Origin: ZC4RG30 sp035556135
Lineage (GTDB): Bacteria; Pseudomonadota; Gammaproteobacteria; Steroidobacterales; Steroidobacteraceae
DNA length: 64,000 nt
Reading direction: 5' to 3'
Assembly: GCA_035556135.1 (NCBI GenBank)
Contig: DATMFO010000003.1
Location: forward strand, 1 to 64,000
Part shown: piece after piece, positions 39,248 through 46,863 of the stretch
How the letters are laid out: every line of letters begins with the position of its first letter
Numbering within the stretch: position 1 is the stretch's first letter
Made by a program: the position numbers and the translations under genes
Notes under the pieces: generated by a model
Seen by the model: the letters and a program-made list of their open reading frames with translations, nothing else
Database searches by the model: none
Told to the model about the DNA's origin: nothing

Positions 39248-40930
39248 ATGCAAGTCGGCCAGATCGTTGCTGAGGTGATGAAGCGTGAGGGAGTCAAAGT
39301 GCTCCTCACGTATCCACTTAACCCCCTCACGGAATTTGCGGCGCAGGCCGATATCCGCCCCATCGTCGTGCGCCAGGAGCGCGTGGGTGTGCACATGGCC
39401 GACGCCATCTCGCGCCTGACATCCGGTGACTCGGTGGGCGTGTTCGCCTGCCAGGAAGGTCCCGGCATCGAGAATGCCTTCGGCGCCGTGGCGCAGGCCT
39501 GGTCCGAGGGCGTGCCGCTGGTGGTGTTTCCCAGCGGCGGGGGTTCGTTCATCAAGCCCGCCTTCAACGCCACGCTGAACTTCCAGCACATCACCAAGCA
39601 TGCGGAGATCGTCACCAGTCCCGGCCAGGTGGTGGCCGCGCTGCGCCGTGCCTTCAGCATTGCACGCAATGGCCGCCCCGGCCCGGTGCTGCTGGAGTTC
39701 GCCGGCATCTGGCGCAACGAGGTGCCCGGCGAGCTGGACTACGAACCCACCACGCGCGTGCTGTCGGCACCGAATCCGGCCGACGTGGACAAGGCGGCCG
39801 GGGAGCTGATCGCCGCGAAGAAGCCGCTGATCTACGCGGGACAGGGCATCCACTACGGCAAGGCCTGGAACGAGCTGAAGGCCGTGGCCGAGCTGCTGGA
39901 GGCGCCGGTGTGCACCAGCCTGGAGGGCAAGAGCGCCTTCCCCGAGACCCATGCGCTGGCTCTGGGCTCCGGCGGCCCGACCATGTCGAATGCGGTGGCC
40001 ACCTGGGTGCGCGAGTCCGACGTGGTCTTCGGCGCCGGCGCCAGCTTCACGCAGACCGGCTTCGGCATCAGCTTCCCGCGCCAGAACAAGACCTTCGTGC
40101 ACAACACGAACTACGAGTACGACCTCAACAAGAACGTGCCGGCGAAGCATGCGCTGCTGGGCGACTCGAAGCTGGCGCTGGCCATGCTGCACGAGGCCCT
40201 GAAAGACAGGTTGAAGAAACCCCGCGGGCTCACGAAGCAGGTGCAGGCGGACATCAAGAAGGCCAACGATCCCTGGATGGCCGAGTGGATGCCGCGCCTC
40301 ACCAGCGAATCCAGCCCGCTGTCGCCGTACCGCGTGATCTGGGACCTCATGCACATCGCCGATGTGGGCAACACCGTGATCACCCACGATGCCGGCAGTC
40401 CGCGCGATGAGCTCACGCCATTCTGGAAGTCCACCACGCCGCTGTCTTACATCGGCTGGGGCAAGTCCACTCAGCTGGGTTATGGCCTGGGCCTGGCGAT
40501 GGGCGCCAAGCTGGCGCGGCCCGAGGCGCTGTGCATCAACATGTGGGGTGATGCGGCCATCGGCATGACCGGCATGGACTTCGAGACCTGCGTGCGCTGC
40601 AAGATTCCCATCATGTCCATCCTCTTCAACAACTTCTCGATGGCGATGGAGTTCGAGCAGATGGACTACTCGCGCAAGAAGTACGGCAGCACCGACATCA
40701 GCGGCAACTACCACGAGTTCGCGAAGGCATTCGGCGGCTATTCCGAGCGCATCACGCAGCCCGGGCAGGTGGCGCATGCACTGGCCAACGGCATTGCCGC
40801 CACGAAGGAAGGCAAGGCCGTGCTGCTGGAATTCATCACCACGCAGGACAAGGTGTATTCGCGGCCGCTGCGCGGTGGCTACACCGGTGGCTCCGAGCGG
40901 CCGGCCGCTCCCGCGGCTGGAGCTGGCTGA
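39248..40930 (+). CDS. thiamine-diphosphate-dependent enzyme, paralogue 1
   Basis: The protein is 560 aa from the ATG at 39248, aligned with paralogue 2; upstream in-frame codons lie in the promoter region. It has the acetolactate-synthase fold: a PYR domain with the cofactor-activating Glu in VRQERVGVHMADAISRL, a central domain, and a PP domain with GDAAIGMTGMDFETC...ILFNN (residues 434-462), the GDG-to-NN diphosphate/Mg motif. The reaction is unknown. Compared with true acetolactate synthases the segments are divergent, and no regulatory-subunit gene is nearby. A strong terminator follows, separating it from paralogue 2. Confidence 0.82.
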   Translation: MQVGQIVAEVMKREGVKVLLTYPLNPLTEFAAQADIRPIVVRQERVGVHMADAISRLTSGDSVGVFACQEGPGIENAFGAVAQAWSEGVPLVVFPSGGGSFIKPAFNATLNFQHITKHAEIVTSPGQVVAALRRAFSIARNGRPGPVLLEFAGIWRNEVPGELDYEPTTRVLSAPNPADVDKAAGELIAAKKPLIYAGQGIHYGKAWNELKAVAELLEAPVCTSLEGKSAFPETHALALGSGGPTMSNAVATWVRESDVVFGAGASFTQTGFGISFPRQNKTFVHNTNYEYDLNKNVPAKHALLGDSKLALAMLHEALKDRLKKPRGLTKQVQADIKKANDPWMAEWMPRLTSESSPLSPYRVIWDLMHIADVGNTVITHDAGSPRDELTPFWKSTTPLSYIGWGKSTQLGYGLGLAMGAKLARPEALCINMWGDAAIGMTGMDFETCVRCKIPIMSILFNNFSMAMEFEQMDYSRKKYGSTDISGNYHEFAKAFGGYSERITQPGQVAHALANGIAATKEGKAVLLEFITTQDKVYSRPLRGGYTGGSERPAAPAAGAG

Positions 40931-40963
40931 GCAGGCCTGCCGGGATATTTTCCCGTAGCAACC

Positions 40964-40996
40964 GGCCGGCGGGATCCGCATCCCGCCGGCCTTTTT
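40964..40996 (+). terminator. intrinsic terminator after the first thiamine-diphosphate enzyme gene
   Basis: GGCCGGCGGGA (40964-40974) pairs perfectly with TCCCGCCGGCC (40981-40991) around a 6-base loop and is followed by TTTTT. It lies 33 bases after the stop codon. Confidence 0.93.
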
Positions 40997-41039
40997 GCTG
41001 CCGTCATCCGCGATGGCAAAAAGGGTTTGTGTCCCGGGA

Positions 41040-41110
41040 TATAAACGGGTATTTATGCGCGGCTTTTCCGCCCGCATTGCAGATAGGTGTCGGAGGCAGG
41101 CAATTGCCTG
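41040..41110 (+). promoter_or_regulatory. possible promoter and palindromic operator of the second enzyme gene
   Basis: TATAAA (41040-41045) is a plausible -10 element in an A/T-rich patch. CAGGCAATTGCCTG (41097-41110) is a perfect 14-bp palindrome 55 bases before the start at 41165. With a terminator just upstream, this gene needs its own promoter. The regulator is unknown. Confidence 0.4.
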
Positions 41111-41164
41111 GTCCCGCGCGGCGAGTGGCGGAGCATCCGTGTCTGGAAGCCAGGTAGTCGCCCC

Positions 41165-42838
41165 ATGAATGTTGCCCAAGTCACTGCAGAGATCCTCCGG
41201 CGCGAAGGCGTGGAGGTGCTGCTCACGTATCCGCTGAACCCGCTCACCGAGAGCGCGGCCGAAGTGAACATCCGTCCCATCGTCGTGCGCCAGGAACGCG
41301 TGGGCGTGCACATGGCCGACTGCATCAGCCGCATGACCTCGGGCGAGAAGGTGGGCGTGTTCTGCTGCCAGATGGGCCCGGGCATCGAGAATGCCTTTGG
41401 CGCCATCGCCCAGGCCTATTCCGAAGGCGTGCCGCTGGTGGTGATTCCCGGTGGTTATCCGCGCAGCAACCTGTTCGTGAAGCCGAACTTCAACTGCGCG
41501 CTGAACTTCCAGCATGTCACCAAGCATGTGGAGACGGTCACCACGCCGGAGCAGATCGTGCCGGCGCTGCGCCGCGCGTTCAATTTCGCGCGCAATGGTC
41601 GTCCGGGTCCGGTGATGCTCGAGATTCCCGCCGATGTGTGGGGCCTGGAAGTGCCGGGCGAGATCGACTACAAGCCTTCGCGCCGTGTGCGCAGTGCGCC
41701 GGATCCCGTGGCCATCGACGCCGCCGCCGCCGAACTGGTGGCTGCGAAGAACCCGCTGATCTACGCGGGGCAGGGCGTGCACTACGCCAAGGCCTGGGAT
41801 GAGCTGAAGGCCGTGGCCGAGCTGCTCGAGGCGCCGGTGTCCACCAGCCTCGAGGGCAAGAGCGCCTTCCCCGAGACCCATGCGCTGTCGCTGGGCGCGG
41901 GTGGTGTGGCCATGTCACGCGCGCTGGCTGCCTATGTGGCGGAATCAGACGTGGTGTTCGGTGCCGGTGCCAGCTTCAGTGCCACCAGCTTCGGCATCAA
42001 GTTCCCGGTGAAGGACAAGCGTTTCATCCACAACACCAACGAACCGCTGGATATCGACAAGAACATTCCCGCCGAGCATGCGCTGCTGGGTGACTCCAGG
42101 CTGGCGCTGGGCATGTTGTACGAGGCGCTGAAGGAGCGCCTGAAGAAGCCACGCGGACTGACATCGAAGGTGCAGGCCCGCATAGCCGAGCTCAACGAGC
42201 CCTGGTGGAAGGCGTGGATGCCGCGCCTCACCAGCAACGAGAAGCCGCTGCAGCCCTATCGCGTGATCTGGGAATTCCTGCACCTGACCGACGTGGCCAA
42301 TACCACGGTGACGCACGACGCCGGCAGCCCGCGCGATGAGCTCTCGCCGTTCTGGAAGGCGGTGACGCCGCTGTCGTACATCGGCTGGGGCAAGTCCACC
42401 CACCTGGGCTACGGCCTGGCGCTGGCCATGGGCGCCAAGGTCGCCAATCCCGAACGCCTGTGCGTGAACTTCTGGGGTGATGCGGCCATCGGCATGACCG
42501 GCATGGACTTCGAGACCTGCGTCCGCTGCGACATTCCCATCCTCTCCATCCTGTTCAACAACTTCTCGATGGCGATGGAGTTCCCGGTGATGAAGTCGTC
42601 GAAGGATCGCTTCAAGTCCACCGACATCTCCGGCAACTACTCGGAGCTGGCCAAGGCGCTGGGTGGCTACGGCGAGCGCGTCACCGAGCCGGGGCAGATC
42701 GCAGATGCCCTGCGGCGTGGCATTGCCGCCACGAAAGAGGGGAGGCCGGCGCTGCTGGAGTTCATCACCACGCAGGACAAGATCTACTCCACGTTCCATG
42801 GCGGTTACCACGGAACGGGTGGCGGGTCGGCGCACTGA
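41165..42838 (+). CDS. thiamine-diphosphate-dependent enzyme, paralogue 2
   Basis: The protein is 557 aa from the ATG at 41165, aligned with paralogue 1; earlier in-frame codons lie in the leader. The two are similar along their whole length. Shared blocks include LLTYPLNPLTE, RQERVGVHMAD, GPGIENAFGA, KSAFPETHAL, THDAGSPRDEL, YIGWGKST and GDAAIGMTGMDFETCVRC (from residue 438). The cofactor Glu and GDG-to-NN motif are kept in both, so both should be active. Differences cluster after EGVPLVV (PSGGGSFIK against PGGYPRSNLFVK), near where substrate pockets form. They could be isoenzymes or form a heteromer. Confidence 0.82.
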   Translation: MNVAQVTAEILRREGVEVLLTYPLNPLTESAAEVNIRPIVVRQERVGVHMADCISRMTSGEKVGVFCCQMGPGIENAFGAIAQAYSEGVPLVVIPGGYPRSNLFVKPNFNCALNFQHVTKHVETVTTPEQIVPALRRAFNFARNGRPGPVMLEIPADVWGLEVPGEIDYKPSRRVRSAPDPVAIDAAAAELVAAKNPLIYAGQGVHYAKAWDELKAVAELLEAPVSTSLEGKSAFPETHALSLGAGGVAMSRALAAYVAESDVVFGAGASFSATSFGIKFPVKDKRFIHNTNEPLDIDKNIPAEHALLGDSRLALGMLYEALKERLKKPRGLTSKVQARIAELNEPWWKAWMPRLTSNEKPLQPYRVIWEFLHLTDVANTTVTHDAGSPRDELSPFWKAVTPLSYIGWGKSTHLGYGLALAMGAKVANPERLCVNFWGDAAIGMTGMDFETCVRCDIPILSILFNNFSMAMEFPVMKSSKDRFKSTDISGNYSELAKALGGYGERVTEPGQIADALRRGIAATKEGRPALLEFITTQDKIYSTFHGGYHGTGGGSAH

Positions 42839-42845
42839 GCCGGGC

Positions 42846-42872
42846 GGGGCATCCCGGGCGCCGGGATGCCCC
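42846..42872. terminator. hairpin after the second thiamine-diphosphate enzyme gene
   Basis: GGGGCATCCCGG (42846-42857) pairs perfectly with CCGGGATGCCCC (42861-42872) around a 3-base loop, eight bases after the stop codon. The following sequence (ATTCAAC) is not a T run, so termination is likely but not certain. Confidence 0.55.
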
Positions 42873-42944
42873 ATTCAACATCTGACAGCCAGTGTCCGGC
42901 GTTGGCCGGGCGCGCAACCGAAGCAGTCCGCGGCGTAAACGGCA

Positions 42945-42979
42945 TTGACGTTCAATTAATTAATGAATAAATTAATTGA
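42945..42979 (+). promoter_or_regulatory. TetR-gene promoter with a perfect palindromic operator
   Basis: TCAATTAATT (42952-42961) and AATTAATTGA (42970-42979) form a perfect inverted repeat around an 8-base centre, in an otherwise very GC-rich region. TTGACG (42945-42950) and TAAATT (42968-42973) fit -35 and -10 elements with 17 bases between, so the operator covers the promoter. The start codon follows at 42983, which implies a very short or absent leader. Confidence 0.75.
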
Positions 42980-42982
42980 CGC

Positions 42983-43696
42983 ATGGCCACCAGCCCCAGG
43001 AAGCAGAAGCGATCCGCGACGCGCGGCAGACCGAAGCATGGTGCCAGGGCCCGCCCGGCGGCGGCCCGCGCCCCGGGCCGTCCCGCCGCTGATGGCGCGG
43101 ACCAGCAGACCCGCATTATCGACGCCGCGCTGGCCTGTTATGTGCGCAAGGGTATTGGAGCGACTTCCATCCGCGACGTCGCAACCGGCGCGGCGGTGAC
43201 GCCGGCACTGGTGCACTACTACTTTGGGGATGCGGGCCACCTGATGGAGCAGGTGATTGCGCGGCGCCTGATGCCCGTGTTCGGCACTGTGCGCGATGCG
43301 GTGCTCGATGCCAGCGGCGACGGTCCCGCGGCGCTGGTCCGCGGATTTGTCGACGCAATCTGCAATGCTGTGCAGGCCCACCCCTGGTGGCCGGCGCTGT
43401 GGGTGCGAGAGGTGGTCAGCGAGGGCGGCGCATTGCGCGACCTGCTCGTCACGCGCGTGGCGCCTGAGCTCACACAGGTCATCGCCCGCCGCTTCGCGCT
43501 GGCGCAGGATCAGGGACGCCTCAATCCCGACCTGGATCCGCGGCTGATAGTGGTATCGCTGATCGGGCTGACCCTGTTTCCGGCGGCCGGAGCGCCCATC
43601 TGGCGCCGCATCTTCGAGGCGCAGGATCTGACGATGGAGAACGTGCGCTCCCATGCGCTGGCGCTGCTGGAGCGTGGACTGGAGGCAAAGACATGA
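42983..43696 (+). CDS. TetR family repressor of the adjacent ABC exporter
   Basis: The protein is 237 aa. A basic, Ala/Pro-rich N-terminal extension of about 40 residues precedes the TetR helix-turn-helix (TRIIDAALACYVRKGIGATSIRDVATGAAVTPALVHYYFGDAGHL). The C-terminal ligand domain is AcrR-like. No ribosome binding site precedes the ATG, in keeping with leaderless translation. The palindrome directly upstream is its likely operator, so it should repress itself and the exporter genes, which overlap it head to tail. Confidence 0.9.
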   Translation: MATSPRKQKRSATRGRPKHGARARPAAARAPGRPAADGADQQTRIIDAALACYVRKGIGATSIRDVATGAAVTPALVHYYFGDAGHLMEQVIARRLMPVFGTVRDAVLDASGDGPAALVRGFVDAICNAVQAHPWWPALWVREVVSEGGALRDLLVTRVAPELTQVIARRFALAQDQGRLNPDLDPRLIVVSLIGLTLFPAAGAPIWRRIFEAQDLTMENVRSHALALLERGLEAKT

Positions 43697-44649
43697 AACC
43701 GCGGCGCAATGTCGTGCTGATCATCGGCCTGCACCTGTTGCTTCTGGCAGCCTGCAGCCGCGAGCCCCCGCGTGCTGTGGGCACCCTGGAGTGGGACCGG
43801 GTGACGCTGCCTTCGCCGGCAGCCGAAAAGATCGTGGCCATCGAAGTCCGCGAGGGAGAAAAGGTGCACGCCGGCGAGGTGCTGCTGCGCCTCGAAGCCA
43901 CCGCCACGCAGTCGCAGCTGGAGGCAGCGGCAGCCCAGCAGCGACGTAGTGGTGCGGCACTGGCTGAACTGCGCGCCGGTCCGCGCCGTGAGGAGATAGC
44001 GCGTGCTCGCGCCGCGCTGGCCGTGGTGCAGGCGCAAGCCGCGGATGCGCGCGCACAGTTCCGCCGGATCGAGGAGCTGGCGGGCCGACAGCTGGTGGCG
44101 CTGGCAGAGGTGGACCGTGCGCGGGCAGCAGCCGAAAGTGCCGATGCCCAGGTGCGCGCCGCCGGGCAGGCGCTGCTGGAACTCGAACGCGGCACGCGTG
44201 GCGAGCAGCTCGCCCAGGGCGAGGCCGCGGTGCAGGCCGCCCTGGCGCAGGCAGAAACACAGCGTGTGCAGCTGGACAGGCTGACGCTGGTCGCTCCGCG
44301 CGATGGCGTGATCGACAGCCTGCCGTTCCGTCTGGGCGACCAGCCCCCCGTGGGAGCGCCACTGGTGGTGATGCTGGCGGGCGAGGCGCCGTATGCCCGC
44401 GTGTATGTGCCAGAGACCTTGCGCGCCCGCGTGAAAGTCGGCGACCAGGTGCAGGTGCACGTGGCAGGCAGCGAGCAGGCCTGGCCTGGCATCGTGCGCA
44501 TGATCCGCAGCGATCCGTCGTTCACCCCGTATTACGCGCTGGTGGGGCAGGATGTTTCCAGGCTCACCTATCTCGCCGAGGTGCAGCTGGAAGCAGCCGC
44601 GCGCGACCTGCCCGCCGGCCTGCCGCTGTGGATGGGCATCGCGCCATGA
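43693..44649 (+). CDS. HlyD-family periplasmic adaptor lipoprotein
   Basis: The precursor is 318 aa with a lipoprotein signal (lipobox LAAC, Cys21). A biotinyl-lipoyl-like half motif (IVAIEVREGEKVHAGEVLLRL), a long alpha-helical hairpin rich in Ala, Arg and Glu (about residues 75-195), and the second lipoyl half (LVAPRDGVIDSLPFRLGDQPPVGAPLVVM) follow. It should bridge the ABC permease to an outer-membrane channel, as YbhG/YhiI-type adaptors do. It overlaps the tetR stop (ATGA) and the ATPase start. Confidence 0.9.
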   Translation: MKPRRNVVLIIGLHLLLLAACSREPPRAVGTLEWDRVTLPSPAAEKIVAIEVREGEKVHAGEVLLRLEATATQSQLEAAAAQQRRSGAALAELRAGPRREEIARARAALAVVQAQAADARAQFRRIEELAGRQLVALAEVDRARAAAESADAQVRAAGQALLELERGTRGEQLAQGEAAVQAALAQAETQRVQLDRLTLVAPRDGVIDSLPFRLGDQPPVGAPLVVMLAGEAPYARVYVPETLRARVKVGDQVQVHVAGSEQAWPGIVRMIRSDPSFTPYYALVGQDVSRLTYLAEVQLEAAARDLPAGLPLWMGIAP

Positions 44650-45584
44650 GTGCCATCCGCGCCCGCGGCCTCACCAGGCGCTTCGGCGACCTGCTGGCCG
44701 TCGATGGCGTGGACCTCGACGTGCCGCGCGCCCATGTGTACGGATTCCTCGGACCCAACGGCTCGGGCAAGTCCACCACCATGCGAATGCTCTGCGGGCT
44801 GCTCACCCCCAGCGCCGGGACCATCGAGGTGCTCGGACTGTCCATCCCCGCGCAGGCGGAGGCGCTGCGCCTGCGCATTGGCTACATGACGCAGCGGTTC
44901 TCGCTGTTCGAGGACCTGACCGTACGCGAGAACCTGGAATTCCTCGCAGCGGTGCTGGGCGTGCCGAAGGCGGAGAGCCGCCGCCGCATCGATGAACTGC
45001 TGGTGCAGTACAACTTCGCCGACCGGCAGAAGCAGCTGGCCGGCACCATGAGTGGTGGCCAGAAGCAGCGGCTGGCCCTGGCCGGGGCCGTGATCCACAA
45101 GCCCGAGCTGCTGTTCCTCGACGAGCCCACCAGTGCGGTGGACCCGGAATCGCGGCGCGACTTCTGGGAGAAGCTCTTCGACCTTGCGGATGGCGGTACC
45201 ACGCTGCTGGTCTCCACCCACTACATGGACGAGGCGGAGCGCTGCCATCGCATTGCCATCCTCGACAGCGGCCACCTGGTTGCCGATGGCACACCGGTGG
45301 AGCTGACCGGGGCGCTGGTGGGGCGCTGCCTGATTGTCCATGCTGCCGCGCCCAGGCGCGCGCAGCACTTGCTGTCTGTCGTGCCCGGAGTGCTCAGCGT
45401 GGCGCAGGTAGGCAATGCATTGCGGGTGCTGTGCGAGGACGGCAGTGTCGCGATCGACCGCGTGCGTGCGGCCTTGCGTGTGGCCGGAGTGGAAGCTGCA
45501 GTAGAGCCGGCCACACCCAACCTGGAGGATGTGTTCGTCGCCTCCACCAGCCGGCCAGGTGCTGCTGCGGGACGCGCTGCATGA
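44646..45584 (+). CDS. ABC transporter ATP-binding protein (drug-exporter type)
   Basis: The protein is 312 aa from the ATG at 44646, overlapping the adaptor stop. Walker A GPNGSGKST is at residues 36-44, the signature MSGGQKQRLALAG follows, and Walker B LLFLDEPTSAVDP precedes the H-loop STHYMDEAERC. The DrrA-like C-terminal extension is present. It is a single ATPase domain, whereas YbhF/RbbA relatives carry two, so it should work as a dimer with the next gene. Confidence 0.94.
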   Translation: MSAIRARGLTRRFGDLLAVDGVDLDVPRAHVYGFLGPNGSGKSTTMRMLCGLLTPSAGTIEVLGLSIPAQAEALRLRIGYMTQRFSLFEDLTVRENLEFLAAVLGVPKAESRRRIDELLVQYNFADRQKQLAGTMSGGQKQRLALAGAVIHKPELLFLDEPTSAVDPESRRDFWEKLFDLADGGTTLLVSTHYMDEAERCHRIAILDSGHLVADGTPVELTGALVGRCLIVHAAAPRRAQHLLSVVPGVLSVAQVGNALRVLCEDGSVAIDRVRAALRVAGVEAAVEPATPNLEDVFVASTSRPGAAAGRAA

Positions 45585-46675
45585 AATGGCGGCGCCTCTC
45601 CGCGGTGATGGTGAAGGAGGTGCGACAGCTGCGTCGCGACCGGATCACGCTGGCGATGATCCTCGGCATTCCCGTGATGCAGCTGGTCCTGTTTGGCTAC
45701 GCCATCAACCTGAACCTGCGCGGTCTGGCGGCGGGCATCGCCGACCAGGCCAACAGCTCCGCCTCGCGTGCAGTGGTGATGGACATGGTGGCCTCGGGCG
45801 TCATCGAGCCCAGGCTGGCGGCCAGCACGCCGCAGCAGCTCACCGATGCCCTGCGTCGCGGCGAGATCAGCGTGGGTGTCGTTGTGCCGCCGGACTTCGA
45901 GGCACGGCGCTTCGAGGGGCGCGAGGCCGTGCAGGTGCTGGTGGATGGCAGTGATACGGTGGTGCAGGGCGCGGCGCTGCAGCTGGCGCGCATGCCGCTG
46001 GATCCGGCACCGTCCACGGGCCGCGTGGCACGTGAGGATGCCATCAGCGTGGTCAGCTTCTACAACCCGCAGCGGCGCTCCTCCATCAACATCGTGCCGG
46101 GCCTGATCGGCGTGATCCTCACGATGACCATGGTGCTGTTCACCGGCGTCGCCATCGTGCGCGAGCGGGAACGCGGCAACATGGAACTGCTGATCGCCAC
46201 GCCCATCAGTCGCTCCGAGCTGATGGTGGGGAAGGTCGCCCCCTATGTGCTGATCGGGCTGCTGCAGACCTCGGTGGTGCTGGGGCTGGGCACCTGGCTG
46301 TTCGGCGTGCCGCTCGCGGGCAGCCTGGCAGATGTCTATGCGGCTGCGATGCTGCTGATCGTGGCCAACCTGTCGCTGGGCCTGCTGATTTCCACGCGGG
46401 CGCAGTCGCAATTCCAGGCGATGCAGATGACATTCTTCGTGTTCCTGCCATCGATCCTGCTCTCCGGGTTCATGTTTCCCTTCGCTGGCATGCCGCGGGC
46501 GGCGCAGTGGCTGGCCGAGGTGCTGCCCCTGACGCATTTCCTGCGCCTGATCCGCGGCATCATGCTGCGCGGTGCTGACCTGCTTGAATTGTGGCCGGAC
46601 GCCCTGGCGCTGCTGGCCTTCATCGCGGTGATGATGACGGCGGCCATCCTCCGCTTCCACAAACGCCTGGATTGA
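45581..46675 (+). CDS. ABC-2 type permease
   Basis: The protein is 364 aa from the ATG at 45581, overlapping the ATPase stop (ATGA). It has one N-terminal helix (about residues 22-43), a large periplasmic domain, then five helices from about 175 to 360. The FYNPQRRSSINIVPGLIGVILTM block and LSGFMFPFAGMP are typical of YbhS/YbhR-type drug exporters. It completes a tetR-hlyD-ATPase-permease operon; no outer-membrane factor is encoded here. Confidence 0.92.
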   Translation: MKWRRLSAVMVKEVRQLRRDRITLAMILGIPVMQLVLFGYAINLNLRGLAAGIADQANSSASRAVVMDMVASGVIEPRLAASTPQQLTDALRRGEISVGVVVPPDFEARRFEGREAVQVLVDGSDTVVQGAALQLARMPLDPAPSTGRVAREDAISVVSFYNPQRRSSINIVPGLIGVILTMTMVLFTGVAIVRERERGNMELLIATPISRSELMVGKVAPYVLIGLLQTSVVLGLGTWLFGVPLAGSLADVYAAAMLLIVANLSLGLLISTRAQSQFQAMQMTFFVFLPSILLSGFMFPFAGMPRAAQWLAEVLPLTHFLRLIRGIMLRGADLLELWPDALALLAFIAVMMTAAILRFHKRLD

Positions 46676-46716
46676 CCGCGGATCCGGCCCGGTCATTTGC
46701 TAGAATGCCGGGCCCT

Positions 46717-46806
46717 GGAAGGGTGGCCGAGCGGTTTAAGGCAGTAGTCTTGAAAACTACCGTGGGTTAACGCCCACCGTGGGTTCGAATCCCACCCCTT
46801 CCGCCA
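46717..46806 (+). tRNA. tRNA-Ser(UGA)
   Basis: The acceptor stem GGAAGGG pairs with CCCTTCC, followed by discriminator G and an encoded CCA. The anticodon loop CTTGAAA has anticodon TGA at 46751-46753. A long variable arm (GTGGGTTAACGCCCAC) marks a class II serine tRNA, and the T loop GGTTCGAATCC is canonical. TAGAAT at 46701-46706 is a plausible -10. Confidence 0.98.
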
Positions 46807-46863
46807 ACTGTTGGCCTTGCGCCGGCTCCGATGCCACGGGAAACACGGCGCGAATCCGCCCGG

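Noticed and set aside
39248..42838. Acetolactate synthase large subunits (ilvB/ilvG)
   Set aside because: No ilvN/ilvH or ilvC gene is adjacent and the central segments diverge from acetolactate synthases. Only the ThDP fold is supported, so no gene symbol is given.
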